This document shows positions 25,310 through 34,680 of a stretch of 34,774 bases of DNA, piece by piece. The stretch covers positions 1-34,774 of the forward strand of contig JAAXOC010000011.1 in the NCBI GenBank assembly GCA_014237145.1, given 5' to 3'. The notes beneath the pieces are model-generated. The model saw only the letters and a list, made by a program, of their open reading frames with translations. It had not been told where the DNA came from and did not search any database. Made by a program: the position numbers and the translations under genes. Every line of letters starts with the position of its first letter. Within the stretch, counting starts at the first letter, position 1. This stretch comes from ANME-2 cluster archaeon. GTDB taxonomy: Archaea > Halobacteriota > Methanosarcinia > Methanosarcinales > Methanocomedenaceae.

Positions 25310-26046
25310 AAGTCATACTGCTGGGCACAGGGGATGCTATCGGTACACCTAAGATCGGATGTCATTGCCCCACCTGCCAGGACGCACTTAATGGCGGTCC
25401 CAGCCAGAGACTCAGGTTCTCGGTATTAGTGGAGGGACCGGAGGGGAAAGTGCTGGTAGATACCAGCCCGGACCTGAGATATCAGATGATATCCCACGGA
25501 CTGGATCATGTTGATGCCGTTATCTGGACCCATGCCCACTATGACCATTATGCGGGTTTTGGTGATTTCCACCGTGTCCAGAACCATGTCCCTGTATATG
25601 GGCTGAAAGATACCCTGGAGTATATCCTGCAATACCTGGGATTCCTGAAACCTGTGAGGAATGAGGTAATGCCCCTGGAACCCTTCGAATTAGCGGGTCT
25701 TGAGTTCACATTGTTCCCTGTCAATCACCCGCCATTAAAGGAATCGGTGGGTGTTATGATCCGGCAGGGCGCTCGGAAAGTAGTAATTACCGGGGATACA
25801 AACGAAGATATACCCAAGGCCAGCCAGGATATCATACGGGATGCAGACCTGATGATAATAGATGCCATCGTTCCCCCTGGTATCAACCTTGTTAAACACT
25901 TGAACGCCAAGCAAGCTGCCGAACTTGCCAGACGGCTTGGTGCCAAAAAAGTGGTGTTCACCCATATCAGCCACATGTTCCCACCCCACGCAGAGGCTGT
26001 CAAAGAATGGCCACTGGGTGTGGATGGTATGGAGTTTTTAATCTGA
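25306..26046 (+). CDS. PhnP-like metallo-beta-lactamase-fold phosphodiesterase
   Basis: 246 aa. Residues 1-25 hold the structural zinc ligands GCHCPTC (C19, C21, C24) seen in PhnP, and THAHYDH (75-81) is the metallo-hydrolase active site. Others are FPVNHPPLKESVG, VITGDTN and FTHISHMFPP. PhnP hydrolyses ribosyl 1,2-cyclic phosphate, but related archaeal proteins may act on other cyclic phosphates. The gene overlaps the AAA gene by 4 bp, and that coupling is unusual for PhnP. Exact substrate unknown. Confidence 0.88.
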   Translation: MKVILLGTGDAIGTPKIGCHCPTCQDALNGGPSQRLRFSVLVEGPEGKVLVDTSPDLRYQMISHGLDHVDAVIWTHAHYDHYAGFGDFHRVQNHVPVYGLKDTLEYILQYLGFLKPVRNEVMPLEPFELAGLEFTLFPVNHPPLKESVGVMIRQGARKVVITGDTNEDIPKASQDIIRDADLMIIDAIVPPGINLVKHLNAKQAAELARRLGAKKVVFTHISHMFPPHAEAVKEWPLGVDGMEFLI

Positions 26047-26349
26047 TTGTAACCTGTTGAAAATAAGAGGGGGCTGGCCTACCGCCTGCCTGAACCACCG
26101 CGCATTTGAACTGAGCGGGGGGTGCAGTAGATGGTGAGTACTGTCATTCGTTTCGATAATGCCCATATGATAAAGGGACTCAGCGTTGAAATTATAGTCA
26201 TGGTTTCAATACATATTTCATGAATACTTTGCGTTCTGGCGTGCTTTGCGCTTATTCATTGATAATTTTGCCTGGAAACTCAAATATTGAGCTAGTATTC
26301 ATCAAATAACTTATATATCATGATTGATAGTGTACCATAGGTGAACAAA
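26047..26349. promoter_or_regulatory. Intergenic region with TATA box and strong ribosome-binding site before DUF2111
   Basis: No gene seen. CTTATATATC (about 26308-26317) is a likely TATA box, and AGGTGA (26338-26343) pairs well with the archaeal 16S tail, 6 bp before ATG 26350. The earlier GTG at 26341 lies inside this site and is not the start. Confidence 0.6.
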
Positions 26350-26685
26350 ATGGCCGGACTTATTATCTCAGAAAATTCAACAGCCGAAGAACTTAAACCC
26401 ATAGCCTTGGCAATATATGGCACCATGGGACTTCCCATAACCATGCGAAGCAAGAACCATAACGGTCTCAGGGTCGAGAACAGCAAAGTAGTTGACTACA
26501 ACTACACAGGGGAATACCTGGAACAGGCCTTAAATATCGGTAAGATCGTCCACGGTTTCGCAGGAAGCGGGCCGTATAAAGGCATGCCGGTCATAGTCTC
26601 ACCTATAAAGAACCGTAACAGCGAGACCATCGCGGCATTGGGGACCGTAAACCTGTCAGGGTACATTGACCTGAAACGCTTTTAA
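26350..26685 (+). CDS. DUF2111 protein
   Basis: 111 aa. AGLIISENSTAEELKPIALA, GTMGLPITMR, KIVHGFAGSGPYKGMPVIVSP and ALGTVNLSGYIDL fit DUF2111, a small family I associate with methanogens and their relatives. It is cytosolic and without motifs of known enzymes. The start is decided by the AGGTGA site upstream. It converges with the UPF0182 gene, with a 4-bp overlap at the 3' ends (26682-26685). Confidence 0.85.
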   Translation: MAGLIISENSTAEELKPIALAIYGTMGLPITMRSKNHNGLRVENSKVVDYNYTGEYLEQALNIGKIVHGFAGSGPYKGMPVIVSPIKNRNSETIAALGTVNLSGYIDLKRF

Positions 26686-29432
26686 CCAGTACTTTCCTCT
26701 ACAAGCTGTGCAAGCCTCTCCATAAGGCTGTCCACTATCTTCATCTTACGACCGTAGTTCTCAAGGTCCCCTGACTTAAGGTACTCCTGGGCTGCATCAT
26801 AATTTGAGATAGTATCCTCCAGCAATTCAGTCATTGTCATATCCACAGTCCCGATCCCAGCAGGAATTGGGGCAGCACTTGACGTGACATTTATACCAAT
26901 CACTTTCAGAAGTGCCTCTTCAAGCGAATCCTCCATAGCCACCCTGTTCTCGTACACTACCAGTATCTTCTTCAGTTCAGGGATGCTGGATGCAGACTCT
27001 GCCGAGATGTAAAGAGGTTCGATATAGAGTATGGAATCCTTTATTGGAATAACCAGCAAGTTACCCCTGATAACCTGTGAACCGCCCTGGCTCCACAGAG
27101 TCAGGTCTTTTGAGATATCCTCATCCTGGTCTATCAGCGCCTCGATCTGGGCCGGACCGTATATCAGTTTATCCTTTGAGAACTCATACAGTATCTTCTG
27201 GCCGTATCGTGGGGGGTCCTGGTTCACTGCCATCCAGGCGATCATATTGTCCTTGTTGACTGGTGTGAAAGGCAGCATCATTATGAAATCAGTGGAATCG
27301 TCCATTTCCAGCAGTACATTATAAGGCTCAACCTGTATCAATGAATTAGCATATTTCTCTTTTGCAAACTGCCATCTGTCCTCCCGGTTGTAGAACACCT
27401 CGGGCACTTTCATATGATAATCGGTATAGATGGTGGATTGTATCTGGAACAGGTCAGAAGAATACCTGATATGCTGTTTCAGGTCAGCAGGCATTGAGTC
27501 CATCGGCTTAAATACACCAGGGAATATGCTTGAATAAGCAGTGAGCAACGGGTCATTTTCGATGATATAATAAGTGACGGTCCCGTTGTATGCATCAACG
27601 ACTGCCTTTGTGGAATCCTGGACATAGTTAGCCCTGGTGTTGCCGATCCACAGGTTTTCTGAGTAGGGATACTTGTCAGTTGTCACAAGAGCATTGACCA
27701 TCCAGTAGATATGCCCGTCGTCACCCACAATTGCATAAGCATCCGAATCCTGGAGCAAGTACGGGGCAATAAGGCCGGTGCGGTCCAGCACATCACGTTC
27801 GATATGCAGTCTGCTGTCCTCATCAATATCAGAGGATGTAAGTATCTTAAGTTCACCCAGTGCGATGGTAGCGATGAGCTTGTTCAGTCCACTCATAGTG
27901 ATCCCGCCTGTCCCGTCATATGTGTTGCCCACATTGGTATCGCCGCTGGGATAATCGAACTCATCCCTGCCCGTACCTGTAAAAATATATGTGTCTGTCC
28001 TTTCACCGTAGTATATCCTGGGCTGCTCTATTTCCAGCGACGGAATATAACTTACTGGCGGGATGTTCTCAATATACATATCTGGCAGTCCCTGGTCCAC
28101 TACAAGGTTCACAGGGGACATGACCACCCCGATACCGTGGGTGTAGAGTACGTGTTTGTTAAGCCAGGTATCGGCCTTGCCGTGCAGCTGGTCATAGAAT
28201 ATCTCCCTTGCCGATAACCATACCTGTTGCTTTGTGCCGTCGATATCATACCTGTCCACATCCACGTCATTGAAGCCATAATAAGTGCGTATCGCCTGTT
28301 TCTGCTGGTATATGGTCATGAGGGGGCGGTAATCCCACAATCTGGCATTGATGATGGAAGGGTGCTCAAGGACATCATCGGTGAGGTTGTATGTCAGGGG
28401 ATATTGCCTGACCTCGACCTCGTCAAGATCATAGGCGGTATTGGTCATAGCGATATTGTTCATGATGTAAGGTCTTTCCAGTTCCAGTTCATTTGGCGTG
28501 ACCTTGTATTCCTGGATGACCACGGTGGCAATTCCACCAAGGACTGAAATGAGTAGCATGGCAGCGATCATGCCTGCCAGTATCTTCGGGATCGAAGGTA
28601 CAGATGTGCTATCCAGCCATCCTGACACCAGTATCACCAGGGCCGAGAGTATGAAGATCGCAGCGAGTATAATAGGAATGTACTGCCTTATGGCCACATC
28701 GATATATCCTGCACCGTAGACTACGCCTGTTTCACTGTACAGGATATTGTAACGTCCCAGGTACGTCCTGGTGGCCAGGACAGTCAAAAAACCCCCCAGT
28801 ACAATCCTGAAGTTCAAGGGTGCTTTCATCAACAGTTTCCAGTTAAATGTTGCATACAGGACTGCCAGGACAAGAAGCCCAAGGAGCAGGACTGTGAGTA
28901 AATAGCTCAGCAGGAATTTGTAGAACGGCAGTTCGAACACATAAAAGGTTATATCATTATTGAAAATAGGGTCGGCTGTGCCAAAAGGTGTCCGGTTCAG
29001 GTACATCAGGACATTCAGCCATGAGCCTGAGGCTGCCAGTCCCTGTATCACTGAGATCATGATTATCAAAATAATGGCAGGCATCTTTGCAGCCTTCACC
29101 CCTTTGGCCAGGTCACCTTTCGTTTCCATCTCAATGTATTCTTTTGGCTGCCCGGTGAAGAATTCCTGTTCCCACAGAGATGTGATACTCCCCCCAATTT
29201 TCAGGAGGGTTTTAATCCCGGATTGGAGTATCAAAAACAGGATAAGTGCTGCCAGGATCGTGAAAACCACTAACATCAGGATGCTCATCTTGTATTTAAC
29301 AAGAAAAACGCTTGCATATCCCAATGAATCGAACCACAGGTAATCCAGGGCCAGCCTGGCCAAGGTAGGCAGTGTAAATATTGTTAATAGTATCAGCGCA
29401 AATATTGCTTCCCATTTATAGTTGAACTTTAT
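26682..29432 (-). CDS. UPF0182 family membrane protein; probable AUA start
   Basis: About 916 aa. The N-terminal third has about seven hydrophobic segments, followed by a large extracytoplasmic domain (MTNTAYDLDEVE, YGPAQIEALIDQDEDISKDL, LWSQGGSQVIRGNLLVIPI) and a C-terminal helix, as in UPF0182. The first canonical start in frame is a TTG at 29363, which would cut off the first membrane helix. The frame stays open upstream to ATA at 29432-29430 (KFNYKWEAIFALILLTIFTL), with GGAGG (29441-29445) eight bases before it; an in-frame TAA lies just beyond. Function unknown; perhaps a transporter or envelope factor. Confidence 0.85.
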   Translation of the reverse strand: MKFNYKWEAIFALILLTIFTLPTLARLALDYLWFDSLGYASVFLVKYKMSILMLVVFTILAALILFLILQSGIKTLLKIGGSITSLWEQEFFTGQPKEYIEMETKGDLAKGVKAAKMPAIILIIMISVIQGLAASGSWLNVLMYLNRTPFGTADPIFNNDITFYVFELPFYKFLLSYLLTVLLLGLLVLAVLYATFNWKLLMKAPLNFRIVLGGFLTVLATRTYLGRYNILYSETGVVYGAGYIDVAIRQYIPIILAAIFILSALVILVSGWLDSTSVPSIPKILAGMIAAMLLISVLGGIATVVIQEYKVTPNELELERPYIMNNIAMTNTAYDLDEVEVRQYPLTYNLTDDVLEHPSIINARLWDYRPLMTIYQQKQAIRTYYGFNDVDVDRYDIDGTKQQVWLSAREIFYDQLHGKADTWLNKHVLYTHGIGVVMSPVNLVVDQGLPDMYIENIPPVSYIPSLEIEQPRIYYGERTDTYIFTGTGRDEFDYPSGDTNVGNTYDGTGGITMSGLNKLIATIALGELKILTSSDIDEDSRLHIERDVLDRTGLIAPYLLQDSDAYAIVGDDGHIYWMVNALVTTDKYPYSENLWIGNTRANYVQDSTKAVVDAYNGTVTYYIIENDPLLTAYSSIFPGVFKPMDSMPADLKQHIRYSSDLFQIQSTIYTDYHMKVPEVFYNREDRWQFAKEKYANSLIQVEPYNVLLEMDDSTDFIMMLPFTPVNKDNMIAWMAVNQDPPRYGQKILYEFSKDKLIYGPAQIEALIDQDEDISKDLTLWSQGGSQVIRGNLLVIPIKDSILYIEPLYISAESASSIPELKKILVVYENRVAMEDSLEEALLKVIGINVTSSAAPIPAGIGTVDMTMTELLEDTISNYDAAQEYLKSGDLENYGRKMKIVDSLMERLAQLVEESTG

Positions 29433-29458
29433 AGCACATCCCTCCGAGCGTAGTTATT

Positions 29459-29527
29459 AAATGATGGGTTACAGTATTTAAGTCTGGGGTAACAGTATTG
29501 CAGTATTGAAATGATGGGTTACAGTAT
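29459..29527. promoter_or_regulatory. Direct repeats in the divergent UPF0182-dinB promoter region
   Basis: The 19-mer AAATGATGGGTTACAGTAT occurs exactly at 29459-29477 and 29509-29527, 50 bp apart. A partial copy (GGGGTAACAGTAT) lies between, near 29486-29498. The spacing places them on one DNA face, roughly five helical turns. They may bind a regulator controlling both genes. Confidence 0.6.
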
Positions 29528-29568
29528 AATTATTTCCCGCAGCACAAACCTCTAAACGGAGCAATTTA

Positions 29569-30642
29569 ATGAGTCGCATCATCCTTCATGTGGATATGGA
29601 CAGTTTTTATGCCTCAGTTGAACAGCGCCGGGACCCATCCCTTAAAGGGCGTCCGGTTGTGGTGGGTTCTGACCCAAAAGGTGGGATCGGCAGAGGTGTG
29701 GTAAGCACCTGCTCATATGAAGCGCGGGAGTTCAGGATACATTCCGGAATGCCAATTTCCCAGGCTTACAAGCTGTGTCAGGATGCCGTATACCTGAGAG
29801 TGGATATGCAATTGTACAAGGAGGTTTCCTGCAGGGTCATGGAGATACTCAGGTCTGAAGCTGGCAGGTTCCAGCAAGTGAGCGTGGATGAGGCCTATCT
29901 TGACATCAGTGAAAAAGTCAGGGATCATGAAAGGGCTGTAAAGATCGCACAGGAGATCAAAGTACAAATAAAGGCACAAGAGGGGCTTACGTGCTCTATC
30001 GGCATTGCCCCCACCAGGTCGGCTGCCAAAATAGCCTCGGACCTGGACAAGCCTGACGGCCTGACAGTAGTAGAACCAGACAAGGTGGCCGGGTTCCTGG
30101 AGCCACTGGAAGTACGCAGACTGCAAGGGATAGGTCGTAAGAACGAGGAGATACTGCATGGGCTGGGAATCCGGACTATCGGGCAGTTGGCACGATTTGA
30201 CAGGAACAAGCTGGTGGATGTGTTCGGCAAGTGGGGCACTGGAATGCATTTACTGGCGCAGGGAGTGGATGATAGTGAGGTAGAAGAGCGGGGCGTGACC
30301 AGGTCGCTAAGCAGGGAGCACACCTTTGATGTGGATACTGGTGATACTGCGCTTTTGTACGGGGCTCTGGACAACATAGCCGAGCTGGTGCACAAGTCAT
30401 TGCAAAAGAGGGGGTTTTCATTCAGGACAGTATCTGTGAAAGTTCGTCAGGCAGATTTTACCACTTTTACCAGGGCCAGGACACTGTATCATGATACCAG
30501 AGACCAAAATACCATCAGACAGGTATCACATGAGCTTGCCAGGGAGTTCTTTGATGGCAGGAAGATACGGCTTCTTGGTGTCAGGCTGTCAAACCTGGGC
30601 AAGAACAAACTGCGACAGACCACATTTGAAGATTTTATATAG
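29569..30642 (+). CDS. dinB: DNA polymerase IV (Y-family, Dpo4-like)
   Basis: 357 aa, the standard length. Palm motifs HVDMDSFYASVEQRRDP (D9) and SVDEAYLDIS (D107, E108) carry the catalytic acids for translesion synthesis. The thumb/helix-hairpin-helix (GIGRKNEEILHGLGI) and little finger follow. The tail RQTTFEDFI is a PCNA-interacting (PIP) box, QxxFxxFI, so it should load on the sliding clamp. ATG at 29569 follows TTTA and CGGAG. It is divergent from UPF0182 and convergent with the ligase gene. Confidence 0.95.
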   Translation: MSRIILHVDMDSFYASVEQRRDPSLKGRPVVVGSDPKGGIGRGVVSTCSYEAREFRIHSGMPISQAYKLCQDAVYLRVDMQLYKEVSCRVMEILRSEAGRFQQVSVDEAYLDISEKVRDHERAVKIAQEIKVQIKAQEGLTCSIGIAPTRSAAKIASDLDKPDGLTVVEPDKVAGFLEPLEVRRLQGIGRKNEEILHGLGIRTIGQLARFDRNKLVDVFGKWGTGMHLLAQGVDDSEVEERGVTRSLSREHTFDVDTGDTALLYGALDNIAELVHKSLQKRGFSFRTVSVKVRQADFTTFTRARTLYHDTRDQNTIRQVSHELAREFFDGRKIRLLGVRLSNLGKNKLRQTTFEDFI

Positions 30643-30672
30643 AAATGAATTAAGGTAGAGAAATAAAAATTA

Positions 30673-30696
30673 GGGGACCTAAGCCCCCCGTTTTTT
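30673..30696 (+). terminator. Hairpin plus T-run after dinB
   Basis: GGGG-ACCTAAG-CCCC followed by CCG and six T residues, 30 bp after the dinB stop. It looks like an intrinsic terminator. Confidence 0.7.
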
Positions 30697-30782
30697 ATGC
30701 AAGAGAACAGATATACAAAGGCCTTATGGGGTGGGAGTGGGAGTATAGTAAAAAAAAGACCTCTGTATACCCTGCGACTCTT

Positions 30783-30923
30783 GGTTCGTTATTAAACGAA
30801 CAATCTCTTAAATATTGCACATAATATATATCCGTTTTCAGAATAAATAAATTGTCAATGATTATACAGGATGAACAAATTGTCAATGAGTTCACAGTAT
30901 AGACAGATTGGCTGTAACCAACA
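30783..30923. repeat. Palindrome and direct repeats in the dinB-ligase gap
   Basis: GTTCGTT-ATTA-AACGAAC (about 30784-30801) is a perfect 7-bp stem. AAATTGTCAATGA occurs twice, at 30849-30861 and 30877-30889, 28 bp apart. No gene is visible here. Confidence 0.5.
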
Positions 30924-32627
30924 TCATGAAGCGTTGTCAGGTCTGCCTTTCTGGTTAATATACAGCTGTTCTATTCTATCAAGTGTATCTGCTTCATCAG
31001 GACTCTTATCATCCCTCACCCTGACAAGCCGGGGAAACCGCAGTGCATAACCTGAATTGTAAGTCGGGCTTTTCTGGATTTCTTCAAAAGCGATTTCGAA
31101 CACCACTTGTGGCACGAATTCCAGTTCCTTGCCATTCTCAACTACAATGAGTTCCTTGAACTGTGCTGTCAGGTCTTCGAGCATATCGTCAGTAATACCT
31201 GTTCCCACTCTTCCAATGGATAGAATATCACCTGATTCCTGCTCAATACATGCAAGCTGGAATGATCCTATAAAGTTAGCGCGCCGTCCTTCACCCCATT
31301 CCCCGCCGATAACCACCAGATCCAGTGTCTCCATAAGTGGCTTGATCTTAAGCCAGTTCTTCCCGCGCTTGCCAGGAGAATAAAGTGATTCCGGGTTTTT
31401 CAGCATCACACCTTCATGACCCGCTTCCAAAGCTTCACGGTAAATATCATTGATATCCTTTACGTCTGAAGTGATGACCTGCTCTGCAATCTTTAGTTTA
31501 TCAGAGGGGCTCACACATTCAACCAGATGCGATCTTCGCTGTACCAGGGTATTGTCAAACAGGCTCTCACCATTGAAATATAACACATCGAACAGATACA
31601 ATTGTAGAGGTATTTGTTCCTTCACCACATCCACATCATACTTGCGCCTGAACCGTTTGAGTATCTGTTGGAAGGCTCCTGGTTTACCATCAGGACCCAA
31701 CACAACAGCTTCCCCGTCAAGAAGGGCTGATTCCGCTGAAATTCCTTCCCTTACCATTTCCACTATATCGGGCAGGGAGTTTGTTACATCTTCCAGGCGC
31801 CGTGAATAAATAGAGATCTTATCTTTGTTCTTATGGATCTGCACCCTGGCACCGTCGAATTTCCATTCAACTGCAACTTTGCCCATTTCATTAACAGCAG
31901 GTTCGATACCCAGGGATATCTGGGCCAGCATCATCCTGATGGGGCGACCCAGTTCCATGTCCAGGCCGGCCAGACCGCGTGTTCCGTTAAGTTTTGCTTC
32001 CCTTACAACCAGTCCAAGGTCATTTGTGAGCATATAGCCCCGTTCCACAGCATCTTTTGGTACATTGAAAGCTTTTGCAATGGAATCCCTGACAATTCCT
32101 TCACCCACCCCGATCCTCAGTTCCTCAATAGACAGCCGTGCCAGGTATACGGCCTCAATTGGTGTGGCCCGGCCGAACAGGAACTGTAAGTTCCTTGCCC
32201 TGGAGGACTGGGAGCCTTTGCCAGATGTAGTGGCAATATCAAAAAATCTTGTAAAAACGTCCAGTATGGATAGTACCGATTCCTCTTCCCCGAAAGCAGC
32301 AAGTGTGGATTGTGACTTCTTGGCTCCTGTCAGTGCTTCCCTGGCTGCAAGTCCCACATCCCCTGTCTCACGTACCAGGTTAATGATACCCTTTACAGGA
32401 ACACCGGATGCCCTGGACAGGGAAGTATACAGCAAGCTGGGTCCGATACCAAGCTGCAATGGACTCCATACAGGGAACACCAGGCCCATAATGAACCTGG
32501 ATACTATCTCAAGTTCGTCATCTTCCACGCTGGAAAAAAATTCCGCCACAACCTGCGTCATTTCAAGGGAACCTGGGATATTCTCGATACGCTGGCAAGT
32601 TTCTGCAAAATCCTGGAAACTGGTCAT
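30924..32627 (-). CDS. lig: ATP-dependent DNA ligase
   Basis: 567 aa, the length of archaeal replicative ligases (LigI type). The nucleotidyl-accepting lysine is K256 in EWKFDGARVQIHKN. Others are LLDGEAVV, LYLFDVLYFNG, EGVMLKN and LKIKPLMETLDLVVIGGEWG, and an N-terminal DNA-binding domain (about residues 1-200) precedes them. It seals nicks in replication and repair. Start: ATG at 32627, divergent from rqcH with 85 bp between chosen starts. Confidence 0.95.
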   Translation of the reverse strand: MTSFQDFAETCQRIENIPGSLEMTQVVAEFFSSVEDDELEIVSRFIMGLVFPVWSPLQLGIGPSLLYTSLSRASGVPVKGIINLVRETGDVGLAAREALTGAKKSQSTLAAFGEEESVLSILDVFTRFFDIATTSGKGSQSSRARNLQFLFGRATPIEAVYLARLSIEELRIGVGEGIVRDSIAKAFNVPKDAVERGYMLTNDLGLVVREAKLNGTRGLAGLDMELGRPIRMMLAQISLGIEPAVNEMGKVAVEWKFDGARVQIHKNKDKISIYSRRLEDVTNSLPDIVEMVREGISAESALLDGEAVVLGPDGKPGAFQQILKRFRRKYDVDVVKEQIPLQLYLFDVLYFNGESLFDNTLVQRRSHLVECVSPSDKLKIAEQVITSDVKDINDIYREALEAGHEGVMLKNPESLYSPGKRGKNWLKIKPLMETLDLVVIGGEWGEGRRANFIGSFQLACIEQESGDILSIGRVGTGITDDMLEDLTAQFKELIVVENGKELEFVPQVVFEIAFEEIQKSPTYNSGYALRFPRLVRVRDDKSPDEADTLDRIEQLYINQKGRPDNAS

Positions 32628-32712
32628 TCTCCCTTAATCTGGAATATGTTATCAAAACAGTTTCTATATTCCTGCAAAAGATTATGGGTCTATGGTCTAT
32701 AATGTCTGCCCC

Positions 32713-34680
32713 ATGAAAGAGGAAATGACCAGTGTGGATGTGGCTGCCATTGTATCCGAGTTCAATAGTGCCACACCCTGCCTGCTTGATGCAAAGATAG
32801 GAAAGATATACCAGACAGATAATGATGAGATCAGGATCACCCTGGCCATATACGGGCAGGGCAGGCATAACCTGGTGATACAAGCTGGCAAGAGGATGAA
32901 CCTCACCCGGTATCCGCGCCCGGCCCCACAGTTGCCACAGGGGTTTCCCATGCTGCTTCGCAAACATATCACAGGGGGCAGGATAAAGCGTGTTTCCCAG
33001 CATGAGTTCGACCGGATCATCGAACTGGAAGTTATAAGGGCCGGAGTGACTACCAGATTGATCTCCGAACTGTTTGCAAGGGGCAATATTATTCTTACCG
33101 ATGATGAGGGCAGGATCCTGCAGCCTATGAAACCTGTCAGTTTCAGGGACCGGTCGCTGCGCAGGGGCGAGATATATGAACTGCCCCCACTCCAGATGAG
33201 TCCGCTTGATGTATCGCCCGGCGACCTTACCGGTATATTCAGTAAATCGGACAGCGATGTTGTAAGGACGCTGGCCACCAGGTTAAACATGGGTGGCGTG
33301 CTGGCAGAGGAAGTGTGCCTGCAGGCAGGTGTAGACAAGAATAGACCTGCTGTGGATATGTTGGATTTTGAGGGGCTGCATGCGGCGATTGGCAAGGTTT
33401 TCGAACCGATATCCGCTGGAAAACTTGAGCCACAGGTGGTGGTAAAGGACGGTAAGAACATTGATGTGCTGCCATTCGGACTTATGCGCTACCAGGGTTT
33501 TGAGACCCGGAAGCTGAATAGTTTTAACCAGGCTATTGATGAATATTTCAGTGCTGGTATAAAGGTTGCAGCTCAAAAAGTGGCAGTGGAGCAGAAAAAG
33601 GAAGGTGTGCTTGAGAGGAGGCTAAGACAGCAGCAACAAGCTATCGAGAAGTTCACAAAGCAGGCAGCCGGGTTTAAAGAAAAGGGGGAACTGCTGTATG
33701 CCCATTACCAGCCTGTAGAGGAGATATTAAATATCATCACCGAGGCAAGGCAGCGGATGGGCTGGGATGAGATACGAAGCAGGCTGAAGGGTGCAGAGAT
33801 TCCGCAGGCAAAGATGATCAGATCTATTGATCCTGGTTCAGGGAAACTTTCAGTGGAACTGGACGGTAAGAATGTGGATGTGGATATCAAGTTGACAGTG
33901 CCACAGAATGCCCAGGTTTATTATGATAAGGCAAAGAAGGTGGCAGGTAAAAGTTCCGGTGCCAGGCGTGCCATACTCCAGACTGAGGAACTGATAAGGA
34001 AACAGCAGGAGCCTGTGCGCACCAGGCAGTTGAAGGGTAAGATCAAGGTGAAACCGCGCTGGTATGATAAGTTCAGGTGGTTCGAGTCCTCAGATGGCTT
34101 TTTGGTTATAGGGGGCAGGGATGCGGGCACTAATGAGGAAGTGGTTAAGAAGTATATGGAAAAGCGGGATGTCTTTTTCCATACTGAAGCGCCTGGCTCG
34201 CCTGTGGTTGTTATCAAGACGGAAGGTAAGGAAGTTCCGCAGACCACGCTTGATGAGGCTGCTATGTTTGTGGTCTCCAACTCGGGTGTGTGGAAGTCAG
34301 GCCGGGCTGATGGTGACTGTTACTGGGTGACGCCAGGGCAGGTGTCCAAGACCCCTGAGAGTGGTGAGTTCGTGCCCAGGGGTTCGTTCATTATCAGGGG
34401 CAAGCGAAATTATATGACTGCCCTGGTGGGTGCAGCGGTTGGGATCCAGCTGAAGGGTGCTGTGAGGCTGGTAGGCGGGCCGCCAGGGGTTGTGCGTAGG
34501 CTGGCGCAGTATGTGGTTGAGGTGGAGCCGGGCGGGTTCAGCCAGAACGATATTGCTAAGAAGGTTTACAAGACGCTGGTGGACGAGGTGGGGGACAGGC
34601 AGCTGGTGAAGTCAATTGCTTCGCCTGACAGGATCGCTATGATGCTGCCGCCGGGGGAGTCGAGTGTGAGGAAGGGGTAG
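32713..34680 (+). CDS. rqcH: RqcH/NEMF-family ribosome quality-control protein (NFACT)
   Basis: 655 aa from the ATG at 32713 (MKEEMTSVDVAAI), which matches the family N-terminus better than the ATG at 32692; no clear ribosome-binding site precedes either. NFACT-N and helix-hairpin-helix regions occupy about residues 1-290, a coiled coil about 290-340 (KKEGVLERRLRQQQQAIEKF), and the NFACT-R domain follows with RWYDKFRWFESSDGFLVIGG, KRDVFFHTEAPGSPVVVI and KTPESGEFVPRGSFIIRGKRNYM. These proteins bind stalled large ribosomal subunits and, in bacteria, add alanine tails. Often mis-annotated as fibronectin-binding protein. Divergent from the ligase. Confidence 0.92.
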   Translation: MKEEMTSVDVAAIVSEFNSATPCLLDAKIGKIYQTDNDEIRITLAIYGQGRHNLVIQAGKRMNLTRYPRPAPQLPQGFPMLLRKHITGGRIKRVSQHEFDRIIELEVIRAGVTTRLISELFARGNIILTDDEGRILQPMKPVSFRDRSLRRGEIYELPPLQMSPLDVSPGDLTGIFSKSDSDVVRTLATRLNMGGVLAEEVCLQAGVDKNRPAVDMLDFEGLHAAIGKVFEPISAGKLEPQVVVKDGKNIDVLPFGLMRYQGFETRKLNSFNQAIDEYFSAGIKVAAQKVAVEQKKEGVLERRLRQQQQAIEKFTKQAAGFKEKGELLYAHYQPVEEILNIITEARQRMGWDEIRSRLKGAEIPQAKMIRSIDPGSGKLSVELDGKNVDVDIKLTVPQNAQVYYDKAKKVAGKSSGARRAILQTEELIRKQQEPVRTRQLKGKIKVKPRWYDKFRWFESSDGFLVIGGRDAGTNEEVVKKYMEKRDVFFHTEAPGSPVVVIKTEGKEVPQTTLDEAAMFVVSNSGVWKSGRADGDCYWVTPGQVSKTPESGEFVPRGSFIIRGKRNYMTALVGAAVGIQLKGAVRLVGGPPGVVRRLAQYVVEVEPGGFSQNDIAKKVYKTLVDEVGDRQLVKSIASPDRIAMMLPPGESSVRKG

